Made by a program: the position numbers and the translations under genes | DNA from: Bacteroidales bacterium | Lineage (GTDB): Bacteria > Bacteroidota > Bacteroidia > Bacteroidales > JAADJA01 | Length of the DNA stretch: 64,000 bases | NCBI GenBank assembly: GCA_016783885.1 | Contig: JADHVR010000009.1 | Span: 1 to 64,000, forward strand | Reading direction: 5' to 3' | In this document: positions 1-9,862 of the stretch, in pieces | How the letters are laid out: each line of letters opens with the position of its first letter | How positions within the stretch are numbered: position 1 is the stretch's first letter | Notes under the pieces: model-generated | What the model was told of the DNA's origin: nothing | The model's database searches: none | Seen by the model: only the letters and a program-made list of their open reading frames with translations

Positions 1-612
1 AACATGGTCAGAAAAGGAATTGGCAGCGACTCAAGGATCGGGAATAAATTTATATATCCGGGAACGGGATATGGTGGCTCTTGTTTCCCTAAAGATGTAA
101 AAGCACTGATAAAAACTGCTGCTGAAAACGATTATGATTTACAGGTTTTGCAAGCTGTAGAGGCAGTTAATGATAACCAAAAATCAATTTTGTTCAGAAA
201 AGTTATGAAGTTTTACAACAATAATCTGAAAGGAAGAAAAGTAGCACTTTGGGGATTATCATTCAAACCACAAACAGATGATATGAGAGAAGCTCCTTCA
301 TTGGTTATTATTGAGAATTTACTTAAAGCCGGAGCTATGGTTAAGGTATATGATCCGGCAGCAATGACTGAAGCAAAGAAGCACTTCGGAGATAAAATTG
401 AATATGCTAAGGATCAGTTTGATCCTCTTATTGATGCTGATTGCCTGATCGTCCCGACAGAATGGCCGGAATTCAGGTTCCCGAATTTTAAAGTCATTAA
501 AAAGCTTATGAAAGAACATGTTATATTTGACGGAAGAAATATTTATGATATGAGCGAAATGAAAGAATTAGGATTCAAATATTTCTGTATAGGTATTGAT
601 ACGGATAGATAA
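1..612 (+). CDS. ugd: UDP-glucose/UDP-sugar 6-dehydrogenase, 3' part (5' end outside window)
   Basis: This is the C-terminal half of a UDP-glucose/GDP-mannose dehydrogenase, the NAD-dependent enzyme that oxidises UDP-glucose to UDP-glucuronate in the cytoplasm. The catalytic-cysteine motif GGSCFPKD is visible (Cys about residue 27 of the visible part), followed by the dimerisation helix and the C-terminal UDP-binding domain (KVALWGLSFKPQTDDMREAP). Only about 200 of the usual 430-440 residues are present, and the frame is open to base 1, so the ORF-track ATG at base 4 is internal. The next gene makes UDP-xylose from UDP-glucuronate, the product of this enzyme, so the two probably act in sequence. 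Confidence 0.93.
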   Translation, partial: NMVRKGIGSDSRIGNKFIYPGTGYGGSCFPKDVKALIKTAAENDYDLQVLQAVEAVNDNQKSILFRKVMKFYNNNLKGRKVALWGLSFKPQTDDMREAPSLVIIENLLKAGAMVKVYDPAAMTEAKKHFGDKIEYAKDQFDPLIDADCLIVPTEWPEFRFPNFKVIKKLMKEHVIFDGRNIYDMSEMKELGFKYFCIGIDTDR

Positions 613-663
613 CTTTGATATTTGATACTTAATATTTGAAGTTTGGTTCTTTATTCTTTCCCG

Positions 664-681
664 TCCCGAAACTTCGGGATT
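664..681. repeat. Short palindrome between ugd and uxs
   Basis: CCCGAA-AC-TTCGGG forms a six-base-pair hairpin between the two genes. A similar CCTTCGGGATTCT string occurs near base 31212. No U-tract follows, so it is more like a dispersed palindrome than a terminator. Confidence 0.4.
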
Positions 682-712
682 CTGGATTGGTTCTTGATTT
701 TTAAAAAACAAT

Positions 713-1648
713 ATGAAAAAGCGAATATTAGTTACAGGTGGCGCAGGGTTCCTTGGCTCACATCTTTGTGAAAGACTGTTAAATAATGGAAATGAAGTAA
801 TTTGCCTTGATAATTATTTTACCGGGCAAAAACAGAATATCATCCATTTAATGGATAATCCCTATTTTGAAGTTATAAGGCATGATGTTACAATGCCTTT
901 CTTTATTGAAGTGGATGAAATTTATAATCTTGCATGTCCTGCCTCTCCTATTCAATATCAGCATAATGCGATAAAGACCATCAAGACATCGGTGATGGGT
1001 TCGATAAACATGTTGGGGTTGGCAAAAAGAATTAAAGCTAAAATTTTGCAGGCTTCAACAAGTGAAGTTTACGGAGACCCCGAAATACATCCGCAAAAGG
1101 AAAATTACTGGGGAAATGTTAATCCGATAGGGACACGTTCATGCTATGACGAAGGAAAACGATGTGCCGAATCACTTTTTTTCAATTATCACCGGCAAAA
1201 TAATGTCAGGATTAAAGTATTGAGAATTTTCAATACGTATGGACCCAGGATGGACCCTAACGACGGACGCGTAATTTCCAACTTTATTGTTCAGGCGCTA
1301 AAGAATGAAGATATTTCAATTTACGGTGACGGATCGCAAACCCGGAGTTTTTGTTACATAGATGAAATGATTGACGGAATAACGAGGTTTATGAACTCAA
1401 GGGAAGAGCTAACCGGTCCGATGAATATGGGTAACCCTGTTGAATTTACAATTTTGGAACTCGCTGAAACCGTGATACGACTTACCGGGTCAAAATCTAA
1501 AATCATATATAAACCTTTACCATCTGACGACCCAATGCAAAGGCAACCGGATATTACTATGGCAAAAACGGAACTGGGATGGGAACCTGAAATAACGTTA
1601 GAGGAAGGATTAAAAATGACGATTAAATATTTTGAGAATATAGTTTAA
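713..1648 (+). CDS. uxs: UDP-glucuronate decarboxylase (UDP-xylose synthase)
   Basis: This is an extended short-chain dehydrogenase/reductase that decarboxylates UDP-glucuronate to UDP-xylose using bound NAD. The N-terminal Rossmann motif GGAGFLGS lies at residues 9-16, and the catalytic YxxxK is at Tyr145/Lys149 (CYDEGK). The substrate-loop sequence around [20 protein letters not shown] is typical of the UXS family, and 311 residues is the usual bacterial length. It lies 100 nt after ugd and 3 nt before rfbD, so it is probably co-transcribed with both. UDP-apiose synthases and ArnA-type decarboxylases are related alternatives, but the length and neighbour favour UXS. Confidence 0.93.
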   Translation: MKKRILVTGGAGFLGSHLCERLLNNGNEVICLDNYFTGQKQNIIHLMDNPYFEVIRHDVTMPFFIEVDEIYNLACPASPIQYQHNAIKTIKTSVMGSINMLGLAKRIKAKILQASTSEVYGDPEIHPQKENYWGNVNPIGTRSCYDEGKRCAESLFFNYHRQNNVRIKVLRIFNTYGPRMDPNDGRVISNFIVQALKNEDISIYGDGSQTRSFCYIDEMIDGITRFMNSREELTGPMNMGNPVEFTILELAETVIRLTGSKSKIIYKPLPSDDPMQRQPDITMAKTELGWEPEITLEEGLKMTIKYFENIV

Positions 1649-1651
1649 ATT

Positions 1652-2512
1652 ATGAACATACTTATAACCGGTAGTAAAGGTCAATTGGGGAAATCCATCC
1701 AAAAATTATCTCCGGATTTCGGGGAATATAAATTTACTTATACTGATGTTGAGGAACTTGATATTACAAATTACGATGGATTAGCAGCATTTTTGTCATC
1801 AAATAAATTTGATGCTGTAATTAATTGCGCAGCATATACAGAAGTTGATAAAGCAGAAGATGAACCCGAAAAAGCGATGTTGATTAATGCAAAAGCTCCC
1901 GGATATCTTTCAGAACTCTCCAAAAAATTTGGGTTTTTGTTAATTCATATTTCTACCGACTATATTTTTGACGGATATAGCAATCGCCCTTATATCGAAT
2001 ATGATATGCCAGGACCTTTAAGTTATTATGCTAAAAGCAAAACCGATGGCGAAAAAGAAATTTTATTAAAAGCAAATAGGGCAGTTATCTTCCGCACTTC
2101 ATGGTTGTATTCCGAATTCGGTAATAATTTTGTTAAAACTATAATCAGGCTGGCTAATGAAAGGGATGCCCTGAATATAATAGATGACCAGGTAGGCACT
2201 CCAACTTATGCAGGTGATTTGGCTGAAGTCATTTTAAAATTATTACCGGAATTAACAAAAACTTTAGGAGTACAAATTTATCACTATTCAAACGAAGGAA
2301 AAGCAAGCTGGTATGATTTTGCAAAGGAGATCATCCGTATAAGCGAATTAAAGTGTAAAGTAAATCCCATCGAAACAAAAGACTATCCGTTGCCTGCAGC
2401 CCGGCCGCATTACAGTCTGATGGATAAGCAAAAAATAATTATAAAGTTTGGTATTTCAATACCCGATTGGAAAGATAGCTTGAAAATTTGTCTTTTAAAA
2501 TATATTAATTAA
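1652..2512 (+). CDS. rfbD: dTDP-4-dehydrorhamnose reductase
   Basis: This RmlD-family SDR reductase makes dTDP-L-rhamnose from dTDP-4-dehydro-L-rhamnose with NAD(P)H. The N-terminal nucleotide-binding motif GSKGQLG, the STDYIFDG segment and the YAKSK active-site motif (Tyr126/Lys130) are all visible, and 286 residues is the normal length. It starts 3 nt after uxs. The other dTDP-rhamnose genes (rfbA, rfbB, rfbC) are not in the window and would have to lie upstream or elsewhere. The neighbourhood indicates lipopolysaccharide or exopolysaccharide sugar supply. Confidence 0.93.
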   Translation: MNILITGSKGQLGKSIQKLSPDFGEYKFTYTDVEELDITNYDGLAAFLSSNKFDAVINCAAYTEVDKAEDEPEKAMLINAKAPGYLSELSKKFGFLLIHISTDYIFDGYSNRPYIEYDMPGPLSYYAKSKTDGEKEILLKANRAVIFRTSWLYSEFGNNFVKTIIRLANERDALNIIDDQVGTPTYAGDLAEVILKLLPELTKTLGVQIYHYSNEGKASWYDFAKEIIRISELKCKVNPIETKDYPLPAARPHYSLMDKQKIIIKFGISIPDWKDSLKICLLKYIN

Positions 2513-2515
2513 AAT

Positions 2516-2570
2516 GCCGCGAATGCACGAATGTATTTCGAATATTCGTTTTTATTCGTGCATTCGTGGC
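2516..2570. repeat. REP-like inverted repeat
   Basis: The arms GCCGCGAATGCACGAAT (2516-2532) and ATTCGTGCATTCGTGGC (2554-2570) pair over 16 of 17 positions around a 21-nt loop. The palindrome sits directly after the rfbD stop. It could act as a hairpin terminator without a strong U-tract, or be a dispersed intergenic palindrome of the type common in Bacteroidetes. Confidence 0.6.
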
Positions 2571-2617
2571 TATAAAATTTTAAATAATTTTGACATATTA
2601 ACCAAATAATTTGACAA

Positions 2618-4366
2618 ATGGGAAACACATCAATTGATCCAAAAATACTTGAAAGAGCCAAAGTATGGCTTGAAGGAAATTATGATGAAGAAACAAAAAA
2701 GAAAGTGCAGGAATTGATCGATACTGATCCTGACAGGTTAACCGATGCGTTTTATAAAAATCTTGAATTCGGCACTGGCGGACTCAGGGGCGTAATGGGC
2801 GCAGGTACTAACAGGATGAATAAATATACTGTTGGTATGGCAACTCAGGGTTTTGTAAATTACATGAAAAAAATGTTCCCCGGAAAAGACCCTGTCAAAG
2901 TGGCGATTGCTTACGATTCGAGAAATAATAACACGTTTTTTGCGAATACTGCGGCTGATGTACTTTCGGCAAACGGTATTAAAGTTTATTTATTTGACGA
3001 TTTACGACCGACACCGGAATTGTCTTTTGCTATCAGATACCTCAAATGCCAGGCAGGAATTGTGATAACAGCATCGCATAATCCTCCCGAATACAATGGA
3101 TATAAAGCTTATTGGGAAGACGGCGGTCAGCTTATCAGTCCGCACGATAAGAATGTCATAGCCGAGGTTACTAAGATTAAAAGCATCGATGATGTCAATT
3201 TTAACAGGAATGAGGATTTGATTGAAATAATCGGGGAAAAAATTGACAAGGAATATATTTCCAGGATCAAAGGATTATCGTTATCACCTGAGATCATTAA
3301 AAAACAGCAGGATTTAAAAATCGTTTATACTCCCATTCATGGCACCGGAGTAAAATTAATTCCGGAGGCGCTGAATGCTTTCGGCTTTAAAAATGTTTAT
3401 AATGTACCTGAACAGGATATAGTTGATGGAAACTTCCCGACTGTTAAATCACCTAATCCCGAAGAACCGGCAGCTCTCAACATGGCAATTGAAAAAGCCA
3501 AACAAGAAAATGCCAACCTTGTATTGGCAAGCGACCCCGATGGCGACAGAGTAGGAATAGCTGTGAGAAATGATAAAAATGAATTTATATTATTAAACGG
3601 AAATCAAACCGCTACCATCCTGATTTATTACTTATTAAAAAAATGGAAAGAAAATGGAAAGATAACAGGGAAGGAATACATTATTAAAACAATTGTAACA
3701 TCAGAGATAATAAAAGATATTGCCGTTAAAAACGGAGTAGAATATTTTGATACCCTTACCGGTTTTAAATACATTGCAGAAATACTCAGGCTATTGGAAA
3801 GCAAAAAAACTTTTATCGGAGGAGGTGAAGAAAGTTACGGCTATCTCGTAGGTGATTTCGTGAGAGATAAAGACGCCGTTATTTCGTGTGCTTTTATAGC
3901 AGAAATCGCCGCTTGGGCAGCCGAACAGGGAAAAACGCTGTATGAACTTCTGCCTGAAATATATCTTGAATTTGGCTTTTACAAAGAAAGGTTATTGTCC
4001 GTTGTAAGAAAAGGCAAAAAAGGAGAGGAAGAGATAAAGAGTATGATGGAGAAATACAGGAAAAATCCTCCAAAAACAATAAATAATTCCGAGGTTGTAA
4101 TTATCAAGGATTATCTCTTAAGCAAGGAATTTAATCTTATTACTCATTCAGAAAAACCGATTGATCTGCCCAAATCCAATGTATTGCAATTTTTTCTGAA
4201 AGACGGCACTAAAATCTCAATGAGACCTTCAGGTACCGAACCTAAGATAAAATTTTACTTTAGCGTAAAAGAAAATTTATCGGACAAATCTAAATTTGAT
4301 GAAACCGATACTTTGCTTGAGAAAAAATTGGATGATATAATTCAGGATTTAGGATTCAGTTCTTAA
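2618..4366 (+). CDS. Phospho-sugar mutase (phosphoglucomutase/phosphomannomutase)
   Basis: This is an alpha-D-phosphohexomutase that interconverts hexose-1- and hexose-6-phosphates. The phosphoserine loop TASHNP places the catalytic serine at residue 153, the Mg-binding loop is DPDGDR, the sugar-specificity loop is GGGEESYG, and the C-terminal phosphate-binding loop is RPSGTEPK. The FGTGGLRGVMG segment and 582 residues fit the PGM2-like group that is standard in Bacteroidetes. It would supply glucose-1-phosphate or mannose-1-phosphate for the sugar-nucleotide genes just upstream. Substrate preference cannot be read from the sequence. Confidence 0.93.
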   Translation: MGNTSIDPKILERAKVWLEGNYDEETKKKVQELIDTDPDRLTDAFYKNLEFGTGGLRGVMGAGTNRMNKYTVGMATQGFVNYMKKMFPGKDPVKVAIAYDSRNNNTFFANTAADVLSANGIKVYLFDDLRPTPELSFAIRYLKCQAGIVITASHNPPEYNGYKAYWEDGGQLISPHDKNVIAEVTKIKSIDDVNFNRNEDLIEIIGEKIDKEYISRIKGLSLSPEIIKKQQDLKIVYTPIHGTGVKLIPEALNAFGFKNVYNVPEQDIVDGNFPTVKSPNPEEPAALNMAIEKAKQENANLVLASDPDGDRVGIAVRNDKNEFILLNGNQTATILIYYLLKKWKENGKITGKEYIIKTIVTSEIIKDIAVKNGVEYFDTLTGFKYIAEILRLLESKKTFIGGGEESYGYLVGDFVRDKDAVISCAFIAEIAAWAAEQGKTLYELLPEIYLEFGFYKERLLSVVRKGKKGEEEIKSMMEKYRKNPPKTINNSEVVIIKDYLLSKEFNLITHSEKPIDLPKSNVLQFFLKDGTKISMRPSGTEPKIKFYFSVKENLSDKSKFDETDTLLEKKLDDIIQDLGFSS

Positions 4367-4383
4367 TTTTTATCATTAAATAA

Positions 4384-4434
4384 GACGCAGATTAACTCAG
4401 ATATAATCAGTTAAATCTGCGTGCATCAGCGTCG
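4384..4434. repeat. Imperfect intergenic palindrome
   Basis: GACGCAGATTAACTCAGAT is followed by ATCAGTTAAATCTGCG and then by CAGCGTC, forming an imperfect hairpin with one bulge. It resembles the widespread AATCTGCG-type intergenic palindromes of Bacteroidetes and separates the phosphomutase gene from the next gene. Confidence 0.5.
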
Positions 4435-4455
4435 AAAATTATAAAATTTATTCCT

Positions 4456-5610
4456 ATGTTGTCAAATAATATTTTAAAGTCCGGTGGGTTGCTCATCTCA
4501 TTGTTATTATGTAATTATCTGTTCGCCCAGGATGTTGCAACAACTTCTTTTTATAAGCATTATACCGGTAATTTAGATAGTACAATGAAAATCACGGTTG
4601 ATCTTCTTTCACAAAATGGTAAAGTTACCGGTTATTATTACTATTATTTTCCTGAACCCGGAACTGACACCATTTTTCATTACGGTAAAACTATTCCTAT
4701 TGAAGGAAGCATATCAAATAACTCCATAGTAATTAACGATTTCAAACAAAATATATCGAAATTCAAAGGGTCTTTTAATTCATTAGACAAAATTTCAGGT
4801 ACATGGTATAAAAAACCAAATGTTAAATCCATTCCGTTTGAACTAACGGAAAATTACAGCAACGGAAGCCTGGCATTAAGCTGTTATACATTGTCCGATC
4901 AATATTTTCTGTTACAAGGCGACAGGTCAAAAAAGAAGTCACCAAAAGCAAATATTAACATTACTTTACTTTATCCTGATATTTCAATTGGAGATCCATT
5001 TAAAGATACAACAGACCTGATAATAACTGAAATTCTGCTCAGAGAATCTATGATTGTTACATCGCCAGATAAAATTCTTGAAGATATCAGGTTTGACTTT
5101 ATCAATTCGTACATCAGGGCTACAGAAGGCATTGAAGATTTGTCATCCACCGCTTCATTTAACTGGGAAAAAAATATTACTATGGATGTTCGTTATAATG
5201 AAAATAATATATTGTCGCTGAAGATTGAAAAATATGCTTATACAGGTGGCGCTCACGGGATATTCATAACCGAATATATTACTTTTAATTCGCGACAAAA
5301 GAAAAGGCTATACTTAGAAGATATATTCAAAGAAAATTTTAATGATGAGTTAAATTCGATTCTCGATAAAAAACTCAGGGAGATGAACGGAATAAAAGCT
5401 GAAGAAAACCTTACTGAGTCCGGCTTTTTTGTTGATAAAATCGAGAGTACCGATAATTTCTATATTAATAATGACGGTATAGGATTTTTTTATAATGTGT
5501 ATTCCATTGCACCATATTCAACCGGCGCCACCGAACTATTTATTCAGTTTGATGAGTTAACGGAGTTACTAAAAAACAACAATCCTTTTTCGTGGGTCGT
5601 AAAAAATTAA
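4456..5610 (+). CDS. Exported DUF3298 (RsiV-like) domain protein
   Basis: The protein starts with a typical signal peptide (MLSNNILKSGG...LFAQ, cleavage near residue 24). It ends in a DUF3298-type domain: the segment YAYTGGAHGIF and the following YLEDIFKENF are characteristic of the RsiV/DUF3298 fold. The first half (about residues 30-170) has beta-rich sequence that I do not recognise. Periplasmic or surface location is likely. RsiV relatives bind lysozyme or act as anti-sigma factors, but no membrane anchor or sigma-factor partner is seen here, so its function is unknown. Confidence 0.75.
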   Translation: MLSNNILKSGGLLISLLLCNYLFAQDVATTSFYKHYTGNLDSTMKITVDLLSQNGKVTGYYYYYFPEPGTDTIFHYGKTIPIEGSISNNSIVINDFKQNISKFKGSFNSLDKISGTWYKKPNVKSIPFELTENYSNGSLALSCYTLSDQYFLLQGDRSKKKSPKANINITLLYPDISIGDPFKDTTDLIITEILLRESMIVTSPDKILEDIRFDFINSYIRATEGIEDLSSTASFNWEKNITMDVRYNENNILSLKIEKYAYTGGAHGIFITEYITFNSRQKKRLYLEDIFKENFNDELNSILDKKLREMNGIKAEENLTESGFFVDKIESTDNFYINNDGIGFFYNVYSIAPYSTGATELFIQFDELTELLKNNNPFSWVVKN

Positions 5611-5673
5611 CTTTACTGCAAATTTGAAACAAATAAATACCTATGCTGTTTAAATTTAGCGAGATTTGATAAC

Positions 5674-6564
5674 ATGTCAAATAAAAAACCTATAATAGTT
5701 ACAGGAACACACAGATCAGGTACCACATGGGTGGGGCAAATGATAGCACTTGATAAAAATGTCAGGTATATCCACGAACCTTTTAATATTGACGAGCCAA
5801 GAATCCACCCTTTGAAATTCTGGTTCGAGTATATATCATTTGATGACCCGGAAGAGCGACAAAAAGAGATATACGAATTCATTGATGAGATTCTTGATTT
5901 TAATTTGAAGGGCGTTTCAAAAGATTTTAAAAAAATAAACGGTCCGAGGGATATACTCAGATTTATTAAAGATACTTACGAGAGGATAAATAAACGTCCA
6001 TTGCTTAAAGACCCTATTGCCGTTATGTCAGCTGACTGGATTGCAAAAAAGTTTAATGCTGACGTAGTGGCTCTTATTCGTCACCCTGCTTCTTTTATTG
6101 CAAGTATTAAGGTAAAAGACTGGGAACATTTTTTTCACCATTTCATCGAACAGGAAAAACTTATGAATCTTCTTGGTCCTTATGCAGATAAAATTCGTAA
6201 ATATTCCGAGTTACATCCTGATATTATTGACCAGGGTATTTTGCTTTGGAATATAATTTACTACCGAATCAGTCAATACCAAAAAGCTCATCCTGAGTGG
6301 ATGTTTATCCGGCACGAAGATTTATCGCTTGATCCTGTAAATGAATATAAAAAAATCTATGAAAAGTTAGGATTGAACTTCACTTCGAAAGTAGAAAATA
6401 AAATTATTGATTCTACTTCTTCTAAAAAAGCAGAACATTTAAAAAGAGACTCCAAAAAAAATATTCTCACGTGGAAAAACCGATTGAGTGAAGAAGAGAT
6501 CAAACGGATTAAAAAAGACACACAAGAGGTTTCTTCTCAATTTTATGGTGAAAATGATTGGTGA
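5674..6564 (+). CDS. Sulfotransferase family protein
   Basis: This 296-residue protein has a PAPS 5'-phosphosulfate-binding loop at its N-terminus (TGTHRSGTTWVGQMI, about residues 9-23). The later ALIRHPASFIASI segment corresponds to the 3'-phosphate-binding motif of sulfotransferases. It would transfer sulfate from PAPS to an acceptor, plausibly a surface glycan given the sugar-nucleotide genes upstream. The acceptor is not deducible. Many stray sulfotransferase-fold proteins in Bacteroidetes have unproven activity. Confidence 0.85.
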   Translation: MSNKKPIIVTGTHRSGTTWVGQMIALDKNVRYIHEPFNIDEPRIHPLKFWFEYISFDDPEERQKEIYEFIDEILDFNLKGVSKDFKKINGPRDILRFIKDTYERINKRPLLKDPIAVMSADWIAKKFNADVVALIRHPASFIASIKVKDWEHFFHHFIEQEKLMNLLGPYADKIRKYSELHPDIIDQGILLWNIIYYRISQYQKAHPEWMFIRHEDLSLDPVNEYKKIYEKLGLNFTSKVENKIIDSTSSKKAEHLKRDSKKNILTWKNRLSEEEIKRIKKDTQEVSSQFYGENDW

Positions 6565-6627
6565 TATTCAAAGGATTCTGATTTACGATTAGACAGACTT
6601 AAACTTTTTTTATAAAGCTAAGATTTA

Positions 6628-6635
6628 TAATTTTG
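6628..6635 (+). promoter_or_regulatory. Possible -7 element upstream of gcvP
   Basis: TAATTTTG fits the Bacteroidetes TAnnTTTG consensus about 170 nt before the gcvP start. No clear TTG is seen about 20 nt upstream, so support is weak. The long leader after it holds degenerate AATGACTA/AATGACAG repeats. No glycine riboswitch was recognised. Confidence 0.35.
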
Positions 6636-6694
6636 CCCAAATTATTAAAGCATGACTTTGCAATATAATTATAACAGAAAATATCGTCAATTGG

Positions 6695-6760
6695 TCTAAT
6701 GACTATCAATGACAGCGAAGCTAAATGACAACAAATGACAGCAGAGCGAATGACTAATTT
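6695..6760. repeat. Degenerate AATGACTA/AATGACAG repeats
   Basis: Short units such as AATGACTATCAATGACAG recur with spacers of a few bases between the sulfotransferase and gcvP genes. Similar units occur at 15412-15431 and 36466-36545, so this is a dispersed short-repeat family rather than a local accident. Confidence 0.5.
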
Positions 6761-6807
6761 TATGAATAATCAGAATTTGGTTTAAAACTTTTTAATAAGT
6801 ACATTAT

Positions 6808-9693
6808 ATGATCACCAATAACTTTATCGAACGACATAACGGGCCTCGCATAAATGAAATCAACTCAATGCTGGAAAAAATCGGGGTATCTTCCTTAAAT
6901 GAACTAATTAATCAAACTATTCCGAAAGCTATAAGGATGAAAAAGCCTTTGAATCTCCCTGACGGAATGAACGAATACGAATACCTGAATCATTTGAAAA
7001 AACTGGCATCAAAGAATAAAATTTTCAAGTCATACATCGGTCTTGGATATTATAATACTATAACCCCGGGTGTTATTTTACGAAACGTGCTGGAGAATCC
7101 GGGCTGGTACACATCTTACACGCCATACCAGGCAGAAATTTCTCAGGGAAGACTTGAGGCTTTGCTTAACTTCCAGACTATGGTTTCCGACCTTACCGGT
7201 TTGCCAATTTCCAATGCGTCTCTTTTAGACGAAGGCACTGCCGCTGCCGAAGCAATGATCATGTTGTTTAATGCCCGTCAGAGAACTCTGGTAAAAAGAG
7301 AGGCAAATGTTTTTTTTGTTTCTGAAAACCTTTTCCCACAAACCATTGAAATATTAAAACAACGCTCAAAACCACTCGGAATCGAACTTATTATTGGTGA
7401 CCATGAGGAATTTGAATTCAATGAAAAAATATTTGGTGCCATTGTTCAGTACCCCGATCAGTTTGGTGAAATTCATGATTACAGGACATTTGTTGAAAAA
7501 GCCCATGAACACGAAGCTGCCGTTGCAGTTGCAGCCGACATTATGAGCATGACTCTTTTAACGCCTCCCGGTGTATGGGGCGCAGATGTTGTAGTTGGCT
7601 CCACGCAACGCTTTGGAATACCGATGGGATATGGTGGTCCACATGCAGGATATTTTTCAACAACCGAAAAATATAAAAGAAATATCCCAGGCAGGATCAT
7701 TGGCGTTTCCGTAGATGCCAAAGGAAACCGGGCTTTAAGAATGGCTCTGCAAACGAGGGAACAACATATTAAAAGAGAAAGAGCCACTTCTAATATTTGT
7801 ACGGCACAAGCGCTGCTGGCTTCAATGGCGGGATTTTATGCAACTTATCACGGTCAGGAAGGAATAAAAGCCATAGCTAAAGACATCAATAATTTAACTA
7901 AGCTGCTTGCTGATGAACTGCCCAAATATGGCTTCACTATTAATAACAAATATTACTTCGACACCTTAACAATTGCATTACCCGATTCTGTTGATATACA
8001 CAAATTAAAAACAATTGCATTAAATAATAATGTAAACTTCCGCTATATAAATAAAAAAAATCTAAGTATTTCCTTAGATGAAACTACCGGTATTAGTGAT
8101 GTAAAAACCATCATCAATATTTTGGCAACTTCAAATAACAAGCATTATAACGAAATTGAAGATATTTCTGAATATTGCGAAATAAATTCTATCCCCGATA
8201 CATTAATCCGCACTTCGGAATATCTGATTCATTCTGTTTTTAACTCATATCATTCTGAAACCGAAATGATGAGATATCTTAAGAGGCTTGAGAACAAAGA
8301 CCTGGCACTGAACCGTACAATGATACCTCTGGGTTCGTGCACGATGAAATTAAATGCAGCAGCAGAATTATTTGCTTTAAGCTGGCCCGAATTCGGTGAA
8401 ATCCATCCTTTTGTACCGGAAGATCAAGCGAAAGGATATGCCGAACTGATTAAAAATTTAGAAAAAGACTTTTGCGAAATAACAGGTTTTGCTGCTATTT
8501 CATTCCAGCCTAATTCAGGAGCAGCAGGTGAATATGCCGGGCTAATGGTAATAAGAGAGTATTTAAAAAGTAAAGGTGAAGAACACAGAAATATTTGTCT
8601 GATCCCTGCTTCGGCACATGGCACAAATCCAGCCAGCTCAGTTATGGCAGGACTGAAGGTAATTATAGTGAAATGCGATGAGCAGGGTAATATTGATATT
8701 AACGATCTCACGGAAAAAGCCGGACAGTGCAAAGATGATCTCGCGGCAATCATGGTAACATATCCATCAACGCATGGAGTGTATGAAGAGAAGATACTTG
8801 AAGTAATCGACATAATTCATAAAAACGGAGGCCAGGTTTATATGGACGGTGCAAATATGAACGCACAGGTAGGACTGACCAATCCCGAAATTATTGGCGC
8901 TGATGTATGCCACCTGAACCTGCACAAAACTTTCGGTATTCCTCATGGTGGTGGTGGTCCGGGAGTTGGTCCGATAGGCGTTGCCAAACACTTAATGTCA
9001 TTCCTTCCCAAACATCCGCTTGTTAAAACAGGCGGAGAAAAAGGAATTGCTGCCATTGCTTCTGCCCCGTTCGGAAGCGCTATGATACTGCCTGTCTCTT
9101 ATGGATATTTAAAACTATTAGGAGGTAAGGGTTTAACAGAAGCAACCAAAATAGCGATCCTAAATGCCAATTACCTGAAATCATGCCTTGAAGATCATTA
9201 TAAAATTTTTTATTCAGGTAAGAACAACCGTGTGGCGCATGAAATGATACTCGACTGTAATATTTTTCATAAAACTGCTGATGTTACTGTGGCAAATATA
9301 GCAAAACGACTGATGGATTACGGTTTTCACGCTCCAACAGTTGCTTTTCCCGTGCATGGAACTCTTATGGTTGAACCTACGGAAAGTGAACCCCTTGCCG
9401 AATTAAACAGGTTTGTTGAAGCTATGATCGGGATCAGGAAAGAAATAAAAGAAATTGAAGATGGTAAAGCTGATAAAACAAACAATGTTGTTATAAATGC
9501 CCCGCATACTGTTTATATGGTAACGGATGATAACTGGGAGTATCCTTACAGCCGTAAAAAAGCTGCATTCCCGGTTTATTATGATTATATCGAGAAATAC
9601 TGGACCCCGGTTACTAAGATAGATGATGCTTTTGGCGACAGGAATTTAGTTTGTACTTGTGTTCCTACAGAAAAATATGAAAGTACAGAATAA
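6808..9693 (+). CDS. gcvP: Glycine dehydrogenase (decarboxylating), P-protein
   Basis: This single-chain P-protein of the glycine cleavage system decarboxylates glycine with pyridoxal phosphate and passes the aminomethyl group to lipoyl-H-protein. Both halves of the fused enzyme are present. The N-terminal half has SYTPYQAEISQGRLE, and the C-terminal half has the PLP lysine in NLHKTFGIPHGGGGPG (Lys about 707). The 961 residues match the usual size. The T-, H- and L-protein genes are not nearby. It is probably transcribed alone, since the next gene is preceded by its own good promoter. Confidence 0.97.
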   Translation: MITNNFIERHNGPRINEINSMLEKIGVSSLNELINQTIPKAIRMKKPLNLPDGMNEYEYLNHLKKLASKNKIFKSYIGLGYYNTITPGVILRNVLENPGWYTSYTPYQAEISQGRLEALLNFQTMVSDLTGLPISNASLLDEGTAAAEAMIMLFNARQRTLVKREANVFFVSENLFPQTIEILKQRSKPLGIELIIGDHEEFEFNEKIFGAIVQYPDQFGEIHDYRTFVEKAHEHEAAVAVAADIMSMTLLTPPGVWGADVVVGSTQRFGIPMGYGGPHAGYFSTTEKYKRNIPGRIIGVSVDAKGNRALRMALQTREQHIKRERATSNICTAQALLASMAGFYATYHGQEGIKAIAKDINNLTKLLADELPKYGFTINNKYYFDTLTIALPDSVDIHKLKTIALNNNVNFRYINKKNLSISLDETTGISDVKTIINILATSNNKHYNEIEDISEYCEINSIPDTLIRTSEYLIHSVFNSYHSETEMMRYLKRLENKDLALNRTMIPLGSCTMKLNAAAELFALSWPEFGEIHPFVPEDQAKGYAELIKNLEKDFCEITGFAAISFQPNSGAAGEYAGLMVIREYLKSKGEEHRNICLIPASAHGTNPASSVMAGLKVIIVKCDEQGNIDINDLTEKAGQCKDDLAAIMVTYPSTHGVYEEKILEVIDIIHKNGGQVYMDGANMNAQVGLTNPEIIGADVCHLNLHKTFGIPHGGGGPGVGPIGVAKHLMSFLPKHPLVKTGGEKGIAAIASAPFGSAMILPVSYGYLKLLGGKGLTEATKIAILNANYLKSCLEDHYKIFYSGKNNRVAHEMILDCNIFHKTADVTVANIAKRLMDYGFHAPTVAFPVHGTLMVEPTESEPLAELNRFVEAMIGIRKEIKEIEDGKADKTNNVVINAPHTVYMVTDDNWEYPYSRKKAAFPVYYDYIEKYWTPVTKIDDAFGDRNLVCTCVPTEKYESTE

Positions 9694-9797
9694 ATATTTC
9701 TTTATTATTTCCTATTCTGTAATCTCGCTAATCATTAGGGATTAAAATATTTCCGGTATTTTTTTCAGAACCAAAAAAAATAAATATAATTGAAAAC

Positions 9798-9828
9798 TTG
9801 TTTTAAAGTTTTCATATAATTAACTTTG
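9798..9828 (+). promoter_or_regulatory. Bacteroidetes-type promoter for the coiled-coil/zapA genes
   Basis: TTG at 9798-9800 is followed, after exactly 20 nt, by TAACTTTG at 9821-9828, which matches the TAnnTTTG -7 box. It lies about 35 nt before the first gene of the zapA group. Confidence 0.7.
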
Positions 9829-9862
9829 CAAACTAAACGTTTATTATTTAGGTGCTGTTTTA

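Noticed and set aside
6640-6807. Possible glycine riboswitch before gcvP
   Set aside because: The leader contains AATGAC-type repeats and AT-rich sequence; no tandem aptamer-like conserved bulges were recognised.
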